From the NCBI GenBank assembly GCA_019419585.1, contig DXZQ01000012.1, forward strand, positions 1-64,000: a stretch of 64,000 nucleotides of DNA, written 5' to 3'. This document shows, one piece after another, positions 42,419-51,191 of this stretch. Position numbers and translations under genes: made by a program. The DNA comes from Collinsella sp. GTDB lineage: Bacteria > Actinomycetota > Coriobacteriia > Coriobacteriales > Coriobacteriaceae. How positions within the stretch are numbered: position 1 is the stretch's first letter; the number at the start of each line of letters is the position of its first letter. A model generated the notes under the pieces. That model was not told the origin of the DNA and searched no databases. It saw only the letters and a list, made by a program, of their open reading frames with translations.

Positions 42419-43567
42419 CTACTCGTCGTCGTCATCGAGCATGGCGGAACCATCGATGGCGTAAAGCTCGTCAAACTCCTCAGGCGCTGGCTGATCGGTC
42501 AGCTCGACCTCGGACGGAGCATCGTCATCAAACTCAAGTCCGCAGGCAAGGCGGACCTTATGCTCAATCTCGTCAGCGCAATCGGGGTGTTCGCGCAGGA
42601 ACGCCTTGGCGGCCTCGCGACCGTTGCCGAGCTTGTCCTCGCCATAGGCAAACCAGGAGCCCATCTTCTTGCAGATGCCGCACTCGACAGCCATGTCCAG
42701 AATCGAGCCCTCCTTAGAGATGCCCGTACCGTACATGATGTCGAACTCAGCAGAACGGAACGGAGCTGCCACCTTGTTCTTAACGACCTTGGCGCGCACG
42801 CGGTTACCGATAACCTCGTCCTTAAGCTTAATGCTGTCGATACGGCGAATGTCGATACGCACCGAAGAGAAGAACTTAAGGGCGCGGCCGCCCGTCGTAG
42901 TCTCGGGGTTGCCGAACATGACGCCGATCTTCTCACGCAGCTGGTTAATGAAGATGCACGTCGTGTTGGACTTGGACAGCGAGCCGGCGAGTTTGCGGAG
43001 CGCCTGACTCATCAGGCGAGCCTGAAGACCGACCGTAGTGTCGCCAATTTCTCCCTCGATCTCGGCACGCGGGGTCAGCGCGGCGACGGAGTCGACGACG
43101 ATGGCATCGATGGCGCCGGAACGCACAAGCATGTCAACAATCTCGAGCGCCTGCTCACCCGTATCGGGCTGGGAAATGAGCACCTCGTCGATATCCACGC
43201 CGATGCGCGCGGCATACGTGGGATCGAGCGCGTGCTCGGCATCGATAAATGCCACAACGCCACCCATTGCCTGGGCCTCGGCCAAGATCTCGAGCGAAAG
43301 CGTCGTCTTACCGGAGGACTCGGGACCGTAGATCTCGACGATGCGGCCGCGCGGCACACCGCCGATACCCAGCGCGGCATCGAGGGCCAGGGCGCCCGTG
43401 GGAATGGCCTCGACCTCGAGCTCGGGGCCACCGTCGCCGTACCTCATGATGGAACCCTGGCCGAATTTCTTCTCGATCTCGGCCTTGGTGGTGGCGATCA
43501 TCTCATCGCGCTCTTTACCCGTCGTGCGAGCATGAACGGTACGTACGGGACCTGAATTCTTGGCCAT
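42419..43567 (-). CDS. recA: Recombinase RecA
   Basis: A 382-aa recombinase and LexA co-protease. Walker A is GPESSGKT (81-88). The DNA-binding loops, MFGNPETTTGGRALKF and QALRKLAGSLSKSNT regions, are intact. The C-terminus is acidic (DDDDE). A ~25-residue N-terminal extension precedes the usual start of homology. The ATG has AGGAGG 8 nt upstream. The promoter has a LexA box exactly within its spacer, and recX follows in the operon. Confidence 0.98.
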   Translation of the reverse strand: MAKNSGPVRTVHARTTGKERDEMIATTKAEIEKKFGQGSIMRYGDGGPELEVEAIPTGALALDAALGIGGVPRGRIVEIYGPESSGKTTLSLEILAEAQAMGGVVAFIDAEHALDPTYAARIGVDIDEVLISQPDTGEQALEIVDMLVRSGAIDAIVVDSVAALTPRAEIEGEIGDTTVGLQARLMSQALRKLAGSLSKSNTTCIFINQLREKIGVMFGNPETTTGGRALKFFSSVRIDIRRIDSIKLKDEVIGNRVRAKVVKNKVAAPFRSAEFDIMYGTGISKEGSILDMAVECGICKKMGSWFAYGEDKLGNGREAAKAFLREHPDCADEIEHKVRLACGLEFDDDAPSEVELTDQPAPEEFDELYAIDGSAMLDDDDE

Positions 43568-43597
43568 GAATAGCCCTCCTCTTAACAACCTGCATCG

Positions 43598-43626
43598 ATA
43601 ATAAACGAACGGCTGTTCGTGGTCAA
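43598..43626 (-). promoter_or_regulatory. recA promoter with LexA box in the spacer
   Basis: On the minus strand -35 TTGACC (43626-43621) and -10 TATTAT (43603-43598) are 17 bp apart. The spacer contains the perfect LexA box CGAAC-GGCT-GTTCG (43606-43619). Repressor binding would exclude RNA polymerase directly. Confidence 0.88.
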
Positions 43627-43793
43627 CCGTTCAGGCCAATCATATGCAGGCAGTCTTTCCAAAACCCAACCAAACGCCGACCAAACACTGACCAAATGCT
43701 TGACCACACAGGGCCAAATAAGAACAAAGAAGGCAAGAATACATCTATAACCAGCACAAACGCTAAATTTGTCAGAAGTCCCTATCTCCACAA

Positions 43794-43817
43794 TTAAGGG
43801 GCCCGGAGGCCCCTTAA
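43794..43817 (-). terminator. Terminator of the pgsA-cinA unit
   Basis: A perfect 10-bp stem TTAAGGGGCC / GGCCCCTTAA with a 4-nt loop just past the cinA stop. The following T tract is weak. The remaining gap to the recA promoter (43627-43793) shows no gene. Confidence 0.6.
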
Positions 43818-43824
43818 AACACGT

Positions 43825-44355
43825 CTATTCCATAGAGTTGAGCACAAGGGCAATGCGCCCCAATGCCTCCGCGACCGCATGGGCACGAACACACGAACGG
43901 TCGCCCTCATAGTGGCAGCGCACAGAGTCCACGACCGGCACTCCCCCATCGGCGGAACGATGTGCCCAGCCAATATAGAAAGTGCCAGCAGGATCGTCCT
44001 CAGTACCACCGCCGGGGCCGGCATAACCCGTTGCGCTCACTGCAATATCGCTCTGGTACAGCTCCAGCGAACCCGACGCCATCTCGCGCGCAGTTTGATG
44101 CGACACCGCGGTGTAGCGGTCGAGCGTCTCCTGCTCAACACCCAGCACGCGATGCTTAATCTCATCGCAGTAGGTTACCGCACCGCCACGCAGCACCGCC
44201 GAGGCGCCCGGGATATCCGCAATCGTCGAGGCGATCATACCCGCCGTCAGCGACTCGGCCGTCGAAACCGTCACACCCCGAGCGCTCGCGCGCTCGACGA
44301 TATCGCGCGCCAGCTCCTCGTTATGTGCGGAAATCTGCTCAAAAGAGTCCGTCAT
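43825..44355 (-). CDS. CinA C-terminal family protein (nicotinamide-nucleotide amidase-like)
   Basis: A 176-aa stand-alone PncC/CinA-C domain. Typical motifs are STAESLTAGMIAS near residue 34, AVSATGYAGPGGG, and GTFYIGWA. PncC deamidates nicotinamide mononucleotide for NAD recycling. The N-terminal MoCF domain of full CinA is missing. The pgsA-cinA-recA order is classic. ATG 44355 is chosen; GTG 44361 is also possible. Confidence 0.9.
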   Translation of the reverse strand: MTDSFEQISAHNEELARDIVERASARGVTVSTAESLTAGMIASTIADIPGASAVLRGGAVTYCDEIKHRVLGVEQETLDRYTAVSHQTAREMASGSLELYQSDIAVSATGYAGPGGGTEDDPAGTFYIGWAHRSADGGVPVVDSVRCHYEGDRSCVRAHAVAEALGRIALVLNSME

Positions 44356-44367
44356 ACCCACCAGGAC

Positions 44368-45006
44368 CTAGACCGAAAAGACGATCTTGCGGCAGTTCCA
44401 GAAGTACTGGGCGCCCGAGATAACGGTCAAGACAACGGCAACGGCATACAGGAAGCGCGACACCGAGTAGATGCCGAGCGTCAGCGCCATCGGGCCAAGG
44501 TGCAAGCCAGCCATAGCAAAAACGCACAGGTAACCGCAGATGGAGACCATCGTGGTCGCCGTCTTGTACTTGCCGAGCTTATCGGCCGCAACGACCACAC
44601 CGGCCGCACTCGCGACCATGCGAAGGGCGCTCACCAGAAGCTCACGGAACAGGATAATGAACACGGACCACACGGTCACCGCGCCAAAATCCAAGAACAG
44701 CAGCAGGGCCGAGAACACGAGCAGCTTATCGGCGATGGGGTCCAAGAATTTACCGAAGTCGGTGATCTCGTTGCGCGAACGCGCCAGATAACCGTCGACC
44801 TTATCGGTGCACGACAGGATCACATACAGAATGAAGGCAGCGGCGGCGAGCGGGCCGTCGAAGGTGCTCCAATCCGTACCGGCAACACTCGTGTGAGAAA
44901 GCGCCGACACGATCATGAACACCGGGATAAAGACGATGCGAACGCACGTCACGATGTTGGCAGGCGTCCAAACACTCGTCAGTTCCTTATTGCTCTCGTT
45001 TGCCAC
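44368..45006 (-). CDS. pgsA: CDP-diacylglycerol-glycerol-3-phosphate phosphatidyltransferase
   Basis: A 212-aa membrane enzyme making phosphatidylglycerol phosphate. The complete CDP-alcohol motif Dx2DGx2ARx8Gx3Dx3D begins DKVDGYLAR. About five hydrophobic segments are present. The GTG start has AGGAG 6 nt upstream. The rimO-pgsA-cinA context supports PgsA rather than the other paralogue at 23354. Confidence 0.93.
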   Translation of the reverse strand: MANESNKELTSVWTPANIVTCVRIVFIPVFMIVSALSHTSVAGTDWSTFDGPLAAAAFILYVILSCTDKVDGYLARSRNEITDFGKFLDPIADKLLVFSALLLFLDFGAVTVWSVFIILFRELLVSALRMVASAAGVVVAADKLGKYKTATTMVSICGYLCVFAMAGLHLGPMALTLGIYSVSRFLYAVAVVLTVISGAQYFWNCRKIVFSV

Positions 45007-45015
45007 GATGCTCTC

Positions 45016-46365
45016 CTACTCCACAACATGGCCGATAAGCTCATAGCAGAAGCTATCGGTAAACTCGACAGTCAGAATATCGCCCACGGACGCCTCGCTG
45101 GCGTCCAAGTGGACCGCGCCATCGGAATCGGGCGCCTGGAACCAGGCATGGCCGATCAGCTCGGCGCCGTCCTCGGTTTCTTCGATACCGTCGACGATCA
45201 CCTGGGCGCGCTCGCCCACATGTGCGGCGGTGGCGGCAAAACCGAGCGACTCGGCCAGGTCCATGGCCTCCTGGGCGCGCTCGAGCTTGACCTCTTCGTC
45301 GACCTGACCCTCCATCTTAGCGGCCAGGCTGCCCTCCTCCTGCGAGTAGGCAAAGACGCTCGTGTAGTCAAAGCCGACGGTGTCCATAAAGTCGATAAGG
45401 TCGCGGAACTCGTCGTCGGTTTCGGTCGGGAAGCCGACCATAGCCGTGGAACGGATCACGATGCCGGGGATACGCTCACGCAGATCGCGGAACAGGTCCT
45501 CGAGCTCCTGGCGCGAACCGGAACGGCGCATAGCCTTGAGGATGCGCGCGTCGCAGTGCTGCACGGGGATATCGATATAGGGCAGCACCTCGGGCGTATC
45601 GCGAATCGTATCGATAAGCTCATCGGTCATGCCCTCGGGCTGCAGATAGAGCACGCGGACCCAGACGTTGTGCGGGCGCACGGCCTCGGCGACGGCACGC
45701 AGCAGCTGCGCCAGATTGCGCGGCGAGCCCTCGGCGACATCCTCGTCAGTAAAGTCGGTGCCCCAAATACCCGTGTCCTGGCCGATCAGCACGATCTCGC
45801 GCACACCGCCGGCAACCAGGTCGCGTACCTCGGAGATAATGCTCTCGGCATTGCGCGAATGATAGCGACCGCGAATATAGGGGATCATGCAGAAGCTGCA
45901 GAAGCGGTTGCAGCCATCGGAAATCTTGACGTAGGCGACAGCGCCCTCGACAGTGCGCTTGACCTGCGGAATATAGGCTGCGATCTCACGCACGACACCC
46001 AGCACGCCATCGATGACCGCCACGATGCCGTCCTCCTCGTCGGCCTTCACAAAGGCAGCGACCTCGGGCAGCTCGTCAGGCAGGTCGTCGCCATAGCGCG
46101 ACGGCACACAGCCGCACATAACGATGGGGCAAGAACGAACGCCGTCCTGAACCTCGTTGGCGAGCTCGAGCGTGGTCTCGATGCTCTCGGACGTTGCGGA
46201 GGCGAGGAACGAGCAAGTATTGACGATGGCGATATCGGCATCCTGCGGGCCGAATGCCTCCTCGTAGCCCGCGGCGGTCAAAAGAGAACGCATGCGGTCG
46301 GTGTCAACCTCGTTCTTAGCGCACCCGAGGGTGATGTAGAGCACGGAGCCCAACGGTGTATCCAT
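45016..46365 (-). CDS. rimO: Ribosomal protein S12 methylthiotransferase
   Basis: A 449-aa radical SAM enzyme modifying an Asp of ribosomal protein S12. N-terminal LGCAKNEVDTDRM is the RimO form of the UPF0004 motif. The SAM cluster is in GCNRFCSFCMIPYIRG. A TRAM domain forms the C-terminus. The adjacent ftsK, rodZ-like gene and pgsA match many Gram-positive genomes. The pgsA start follows its stop by 9 nt. Confidence 0.95.
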   Translation of the reverse strand: MDTPLGSVLYITLGCAKNEVDTDRMRSLLTAAGYEEAFGPQDADIAIVNTCSFLASATSESIETTLELANEVQDGVRSCPIVMCGCVPSRYGDDLPDELPEVAAFVKADEEDGIVAVIDGVLGVVREIAAYIPQVKRTVEGAVAYVKISDGCNRFCSFCMIPYIRGRYHSRNAESIISEVRDLVAGGVREIVLIGQDTGIWGTDFTDEDVAEGSPRNLAQLLRAVAEAVRPHNVWVRVLYLQPEGMTDELIDTIRDTPEVLPYIDIPVQHCDARILKAMRRSGSRQELEDLFRDLRERIPGIVIRSTAMVGFPTETDDEFRDLIDFMDTVGFDYTSVFAYSQEEGSLAAKMEGQVDEEVKLERAQEAMDLAESLGFAATAAHVGERAQVIVDGIEETEDGAELIGHAWFQAPDSDGAVHLDASEASVGDILTVEFTDSFCYELIGHVVE

Positions 46366-46392
46366 GTTGGAGAGCAGTCCTTTCGATTGATA

Positions 46393-46890
46393 TTAGCGGT
46401 AGTTGGTGAACTGCAGCGGCTGGCCGTAGTCCTGGTCGCGCAGGAACTGGATCACGGTCTGCAACGCGTCCTTCGAAGCAGAGGAAACACGCAGCTTGTC
46501 GGCCTCGATGGTCACCTTGACCTTGAGCTTTTGATCCTTGATGTCCTTGTTGATCTTCTTGGCGGTCGCCTGGTCGATACCCTCGACGATATGGCCGAGC
46601 ACGCGCACGGTGCCGCCCGATGCCGCCTGCGGAGCATCCCACGAGACAGCCTTGAGGTCGATGCCGCGCTTGATGAGCTTGGAGCTCAGCACGTCGACAA
46701 TCTGTTTGGAGACAAAGTCGGCCGGGGCGTTGATCGTAAAGAGCTTGTCGCCCTTCGAAAGCTCGATCGTGGCGCCGGAATCCTTAAGGTCATAGCGCTG
46801 GGAAATCTCGCGCGTGGTCTGCTGGAAGGCGTTGTCGACCTCTTGCATGTTGACCTCGGACACGACGTCGAAGCTGGAATCTTTAGCCAT
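46393..46890 (-). CDS. YajQ family nucleotide-binding protein
   Basis: A 165-aa protein. The family signature starts at the N-terminus (SSFDVVSEVNMQEVDNA) and includes ISQRYDLKDS and a C-terminal LRDQDYGQPLQFTNYR-type end, here as LRDQDYGQPLQF. YajQ proteins bind cyclic di-GMP or nucleotides in some species. It lies between the rodZ-like gene and rimO on the same strand. Confidence 0.94.
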   Translation of the reverse strand: MAKDSSFDVVSEVNMQEVDNAFQQTTREISQRYDLKDSGATIELSKGDKLFTINAPADFVSKQIVDVLSSKLIKRGIDLKAVSWDAPQAASGGTVRVLGHIVEGIDQATAKKINKDIKDQKLKVKVTIEADKLRVSSASKDALQTVIQFLRDQDYGQPLQFTNYR

Positions 46891-46916
46891 GATGTTTCCT
46901 TTCGCGTACGAGCTGC

Positions 46917-48410
46917 TTAATAGCTATCGTACGAATAGTCGGTAGAATCGGTGGGCGTCTGACCGTCAGATGCGGTATCGGCGCCATCCGTGGACTGGGC
47001 ATCGGTGCCGTCGGTGGTGTCGGTACCATCAGAACTTTCACCATTCTCGGAATCAGTCGTCTCCTTCTTGGGAACGGTGATCGTCACACGCGCCACGCCC
47101 GAGGTCTTGGTATCGTAACGAACCTTTTCACCGTTCTTGGTAACGGTGACATCGGAAGGCTTGGACGTGGTGATCTCGATCGAGGACTCGGGCGAGTACT
47201 CCTGCTCAAAGGGGCCAGTCGCTTGGGCGCCATAGACCGACTTGCCGTCGACCTTGACCTCAATCCACGCGGTCTTTCCCTTGGCAACGGAGACTTTGAC
47301 CTTCGTGACCTCGTTCTCTTCCTTCTTGGCCGTCGTCTTGGTAGCGTCCGAGTCAGTCGACTCATCCGTCGCCTCATCGGTGTCTTCGTCCTCGTCGACC
47401 GTTTCGGTCTTCTTAGAAGACTTCTTGGTCGTCGTCTTGGTAGCAGTGGGCGTCTCGGGCGTGGTCTCGGGCGCCGAAGATGCGCAGCCGCGCAGAAGCA
47501 CCACGATGAGCACAATCAACAACAGCGCAACGGCACCGATGCCGGCGTAGACGATACGCGGATCGAGCCCGTTGTTTTGAGGAGTACGTGATCCGCCGCG
47601 TCCACGATTGGAACTGCTGCGGCCGCCTCCCTGAGGCATACGACCACGATTGCTATCGGAACGGCCGCGATAGCCACCCTGGCCCTGAAGGCTGCGCTGA
47701 CCCGAGCGGGGCGCAAGTTCACCGCGGCCTTGATAGCCACGCTGGCCCAAACGCGGAGCCGAAGAGCGCTGGCCATACGGCTGTGATTGAGAGCGAAGAC
47801 GCGGCGTCACCTGCGTGGTATCGGCATCCGCATAGCCACCGCGAGAGCGACCAGAAGAGACCCCACGGTAACCGCGATCGGAATAGCCGCCGTCGCCGTA
47901 GCCGGCACGAGGGTCACGAGCCACGCCGCGGGCAGCGGGAAGTGCACGGTCTTCGGGCATCGGCGTACTGCGGAACCGGTCACGCTGCGAACGAATCTCC
48001 TCGCCCGAACCCGTCTCGGTAATATAACCGGCCTGCTGAGGACGCTGTCCATAACGCGTCGAACGACCGCCCTGAACCATCAGGAAGCGCCCGTTATCGA
48101 CCGAGGAACGCGAATTGACGTAGCCAGCGGCGTCCTGAAAACGACCGCCCTGCTGCGACGTCTCGCGCTCATATGCCATCAGATCGTCAAAGTAGGCATT
48201 GACGACCTCGCGCGGATTGAGGCCCAAAAAGCGAGCATAGCTCGAAATCATGCCCTGCGCATAGCCGCGCGGCGGCATCGAAGCAAAGTTACCGGTCTCG
48301 AAAAACTCGATGATCTGCGGCCTGATTTTGATGGTGTTGGCGACTTGCTGAATGGAAAGGCCCATTCGGCGACGCTGCTCGAGCAGCATGTCACCAAAGC
48401 GTGCAGCCAT
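46917..48410 (-). CDS. RodZ-like HTH membrane protein with Arg/Gly-rich region
   Basis: A 497-aa protein. Residues 1-80 are a RodZ-type helix-turn-helix (GLSIQQVANTIKIRPQIIEFFE). Residues ~85-280 are a disordered Arg/Gly/Tyr/Ser/Gln-rich stretch with RGG, GYRG and SNRGRGG units. A single transmembrane helix (~287-307) and an acidic Thr/Lys/Asp stalk follow, then a beta domain (~372-450, DUF4115-like) and a Ser/Thr/Asp/Gly tail ending in Tyr. RodZ links MreB to the envelope. The RG region is much longer than the usual cytoplasmic linker. Its start overlaps the ftsK stop (TGATG). Confidence 0.85.
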   Translation of the reverse strand: MAARFGDMLLEQRRRMGLSIQQVANTIKIRPQIIEFFETGNFASMPPRGYAQGMISSYARFLGLNPREVVNAYFDDLMAYERETSQQGGRFQDAAGYVNSRSSVDNGRFLMVQGGRSTRYGQRPQQAGYITETGSGEEIRSQRDRFRSTPMPEDRALPAARGVARDPRAGYGDGGYSDRGYRGVSSGRSRGGYADADTTQVTPRLRSQSQPYGQRSSAPRLGQRGYQGRGELAPRSGQRSLQGQGGYRGRSDSNRGRMPQGGGRSSSNRGRGGSRTPQNNGLDPRIVYAGIGAVALLLIVLIVVLLRGCASSAPETTPETPTATKTTTKKSSKKTETVDEDEDTDEATDESTDSDATKTTAKKEENEVTKVKVSVAKGKTAWIEVKVDGKSVYGAQATGPFEQEYSPESSIEITTSKPSDVTVTKNGEKVRYDTKTSGVARVTITVPKKETTDSENGESSDGTDTTDGTDAQSTDGADTASDGQTPTDSTDYSYDSY

Positions 48411-51190
48411 CAGAATCCTCCAAACTCACGATCTTCACGTGCCATCTCGGCGTCGACAGATTCCAGCGCGGCAAGCCCCTCCTCGTCCAGCAGGACCTCG
48501 CGCGGCTTGGAACCGTCGGGCGGACCGACGACACCCTTTTCTTCCAGCATGTCCATAATACGCCCGGCGCGCGCATAGCCAACCTTCAGACGACGTTGCA
48601 GGCCAGATGTGGAGCCCAGCTGCGATTCCACCACAATATGGGCGGCTTCCCAAATGAGCGGATCATCGTCTTGCGGCTCAGCTACTCCGGTGCGGACAAT
48701 GCCGCCGCCACCCACCATGGACATGGAAGCGGGCGCCACGGCAGACAGGATCTCCTCGTGGTAGTCGGGCTCGCTCTGCGACTTGACGAACTCGACAATC
48801 TCGTTGATTTCGTCATCCGAGACAAAGCAGCCCTGGATACGGCGAGGCTTGCCCCAGTCGACCTTTGAGAACAGCATGTCGCCCAAACCAGTGAGCTTTT
48901 CGGCGCCCATCTGATCAATGATGACGCGCGAGTCGATACCCGTGGCGACGTTAAAGGCGATGCGGTTGGTGATGTTAGCCTTGATAAGGCCCGTCACCAC
49001 ATTGGAACTGGGGCGCTGCGTGGCCACGATAAGATGAATACCGGCGGCACGGCCCAGCTGAGCAATACGCACGATCGAGGCCTCGACATCCTTACCGGCG
49101 ACCATCATCAGGTCCGAGAGCTCGTCAATGATGATGACCAAGTAGGGCATCTTTTGCGGCGGGTTGTCGTAATGCTCAAACTCGCCGGCGGCCTGCTTTT
49201 CGTTATAGGTCGAAATCTTACGAACGTTAAGGCGCTCGAAGACCTTCAGGCGACGCTCCATCTCGGACACGGCCCATTGCAGGGCGCTCGCGGCCTGCTT
49301 GGGCTCGGTCACTACAGGCACGTAAAGATGCGGCAGACCGTTATAGCCCGCAAGCTCGACGCGCTTGGGGTCGACCATGATCAGGCGAACGTCCTCGGGA
49401 AGGGCGCGCATGAGCAAGGTCGTGATGATGGAATTGATCATCACCGACTTACCAGAACCGGTCGTACCGGCAATAAGCAGGTGGGGCATCTTGGCGAGGT
49501 CGGCGACAACCGGCGTGCCCTCGGCATCGCGGCCGATGGCCAGCTCGAGCGGACCGCCCTTCACATAGGGCAGCACGTCGCCCAGGTTGACGTTCTGGCG
49601 CTTGCGGTTGGGAATCTCGATGCCCACGAGCGAGGTGCCGGGGATCGGGGCAAAGATACGCACCGACTGGGCAGCGAGCGAAAGCGCGATATCGTCCTCG
49701 AGGCTCGAAATCTTGCTCACGCGCTCGCCCTCGCCAGGTTGCAGCTTAAAGGTCGTCACCGTGGGGCCGGCGATCCAGCCGACCACGCGGGCACTACGAC
49801 CAAACTCCAGCAAGGTGGACTGAAGAGACTCGGCAGTCTGTTCCAGCTCCTTGTCAGAAGACGCGGAGGAAGCCGACTGCGGGTTGGCATGCAGGATTTC
49901 GAGTGGCGGAAGCTTGAGGCCATCCTCTTCTTCGCCCTCGTTATCTGCGGCGCCGCCGTCCGCTCCCCCATCACGAGCCGCAGCCGATCCGACAGCACTC
50001 GAGGCAGGCGCATCGGCAACCTTGGGATGCTTCAAGAAGTCGGGAATCTGAGGTGCTGCCGAGACAGGATTCACGACAAACGGCGGCTCGGACTCGTCAA
50101 TCTTATCGGGGTCGTCTTCCATCGAAAGCTGACCGGTTACCTGGTCGCGCTTTGCATGGCGACGCGGAAGCAAAGTTGTCTTTGCGGTCTCAATCGGAGC
50201 CTCGTCGTCCTCGTCATCGCCCTCAGTGAGCTCAATCTCGCTATCGGACCAAGACGGGTCGGGCTCGCTTGTATTCAACTTGGGTGTGGCCTTGCCCTTC
50301 TTGACATGACGGCGCGGCAGCAGCGTCGTCTTAGCACGCTCGGCCTCCACGGCATCGGATACGTCGACAAACGGATCCTCGTCCTCGTCGTCATCGTCCA
50401 AAACCGGGTCCACATCGTTGCCCATGACCGTGGTCACGGCAGCATCGGAGCCCTTTTGACGAAGAATGCTCAGGTGCGGACGGGCAACGCCGGGCACCGA
50501 CAGGGCTTCGTCGTCACCCCACGGGCTCGCGTTGACGTCGGCACGACGGCGCTCGGCAAAATCGGCCGCACGGTCGCGAGCAGAGCGCAAAACGCCGCCC
50601 ACCGAAAAGCCGATGATGACAAAACCAACGACGGCCAGACCCAACAGGACCACCATCGCGATAGGCTTACCCAGGGCATTCTGCAGCGCACTCGCAATAA
50701 ACGCACCGATGTAGCCACCCGAGGCGGACAGATTTTGCGGAGTGAACATAAGGTCACACGAGTCGCTCGTACCCGGCACCACCAGCGAAAGAATGGAGAT
50801 AACGGCGATAAAGACCACGGCTCCGCCCGCGACCGAGCGCACGTTGAGCGGCGAGTCCTCGCCTAAAAAGAGCGTGGCGGCAAACAGCAAAATGACGATC
50901 GGCAGCACGTAGGCGCCCAGACCAAAGCCCAGGTGGTAGAAACCGGCAACCGCAGCCGTAACGGGTGCAGTCGCCGGCGAAATCACGGCAATGAAGGACG
51001 CAATCGCCAAAACGGCGATGACCACGCCGGCGATATCGCGGTTGGCCGAGGGCTCGACCAAGGGCTCAAAATCGTCGAAGTCCGCCTCGTGGCCCTTATT
51101 GGCGCGCAGATGGGAACCGGCACCCTTAGCAGATGCCGGTTGGTTATTGGCCTTATTGCCTTTGGCGTTTTGTGCAGATCCACGCGCCAA
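48410..51190 (-). CDS. ftsK: DNA translocase FtsK/SpoIIIE
   Basis: A 926-aa septal DNA pump. About four membrane helices lie in residues 50-200, a ~225-residue acidic linker follows, then the motor domain with Walker A GTTGSGKS (575-582) and Walker B VIIIDELSDLM. A C-terminal gamma winged helix (~860-926, RAGRIMDMLEEKGVVG) reads KOPS-like sites. The linker contains the decapeptide AKTTLLPRRH twice, exactly 50 residues apart (286 and 336). It starts at a TTG with GGAGG 6 nt upstream, 1 nt after the rnj stop. Confidence 0.96.
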   Translation of the reverse strand: MARGSAQNAKGNKANNQPASAKGAGSHLRANKGHEADFDDFEPLVEPSANRDIAGVVIAVLAIASFIAVISPATAPVTAAVAGFYHLGFGLGAYVLPIVILLFAATLFLGEDSPLNVRSVAGGAVVFIAVISILSLVVPGTSDSCDLMFTPQNLSASGGYIGAFIASALQNALGKPIAMVVLLGLAVVGFVIIGFSVGGVLRSARDRAADFAERRRADVNASPWGDDEALSVPGVARPHLSILRQKGSDAAVTTVMGNDVDPVLDDDDEDEDPFVDVSDAVEAERAKTTLLPRRHVKKGKATPKLNTSEPDPSWSDSEIELTEGDDEDDEAPIETAKTTLLPRRHAKRDQVTGQLSMEDDPDKIDESEPPFVVNPVSAAPQIPDFLKHPKVADAPASSAVGSAAARDGGADGGAADNEGEEEDGLKLPPLEILHANPQSASSASSDKELEQTAESLQSTLLEFGRSARVVGWIAGPTVTTFKLQPGEGERVSKISSLEDDIALSLAAQSVRIFAPIPGTSLVGIEIPNRKRQNVNLGDVLPYVKGGPLELAIGRDAEGTPVVADLAKMPHLLIAGTTGSGKSVMINSIITTLLMRALPEDVRLIMVDPKRVELAGYNGLPHLYVPVVTEPKQAASALQWAVSEMERRLKVFERLNVRKISTYNEKQAAGEFEHYDNPPQKMPYLVIIIDELSDLMMVAGKDVEASIVRIAQLGRAAGIHLIVATQRPSSNVVTGLIKANITNRIAFNVATGIDSRVIIDQMGAEKLTGLGDMLFSKVDWGKPRRIQGCFVSDDEINEIVEFVKSQSEPDYHEEILSAVAPASMSMVGGGGIVRTGVAEPQDDDPLIWEAAHIVVESQLGSTSGLQRRLKVGYARAGRIMDMLEEKGVVGPPDGSKPREVLLDEEGLAALESVDAEMAREDREFGGF

Positions 51191-51191
51191 A

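Noticed and set aside
43879..46920. A 1013-codon open frame on the + strand opposite cinA, pgsA, rimO and yajQ
   Set aside because: All four minus-strand genes are unmistakable families with proper starts. The product is His/Arg/Asp-rich with no domain. Stop-free antisense frames are expected in this GC-rich codon usage.
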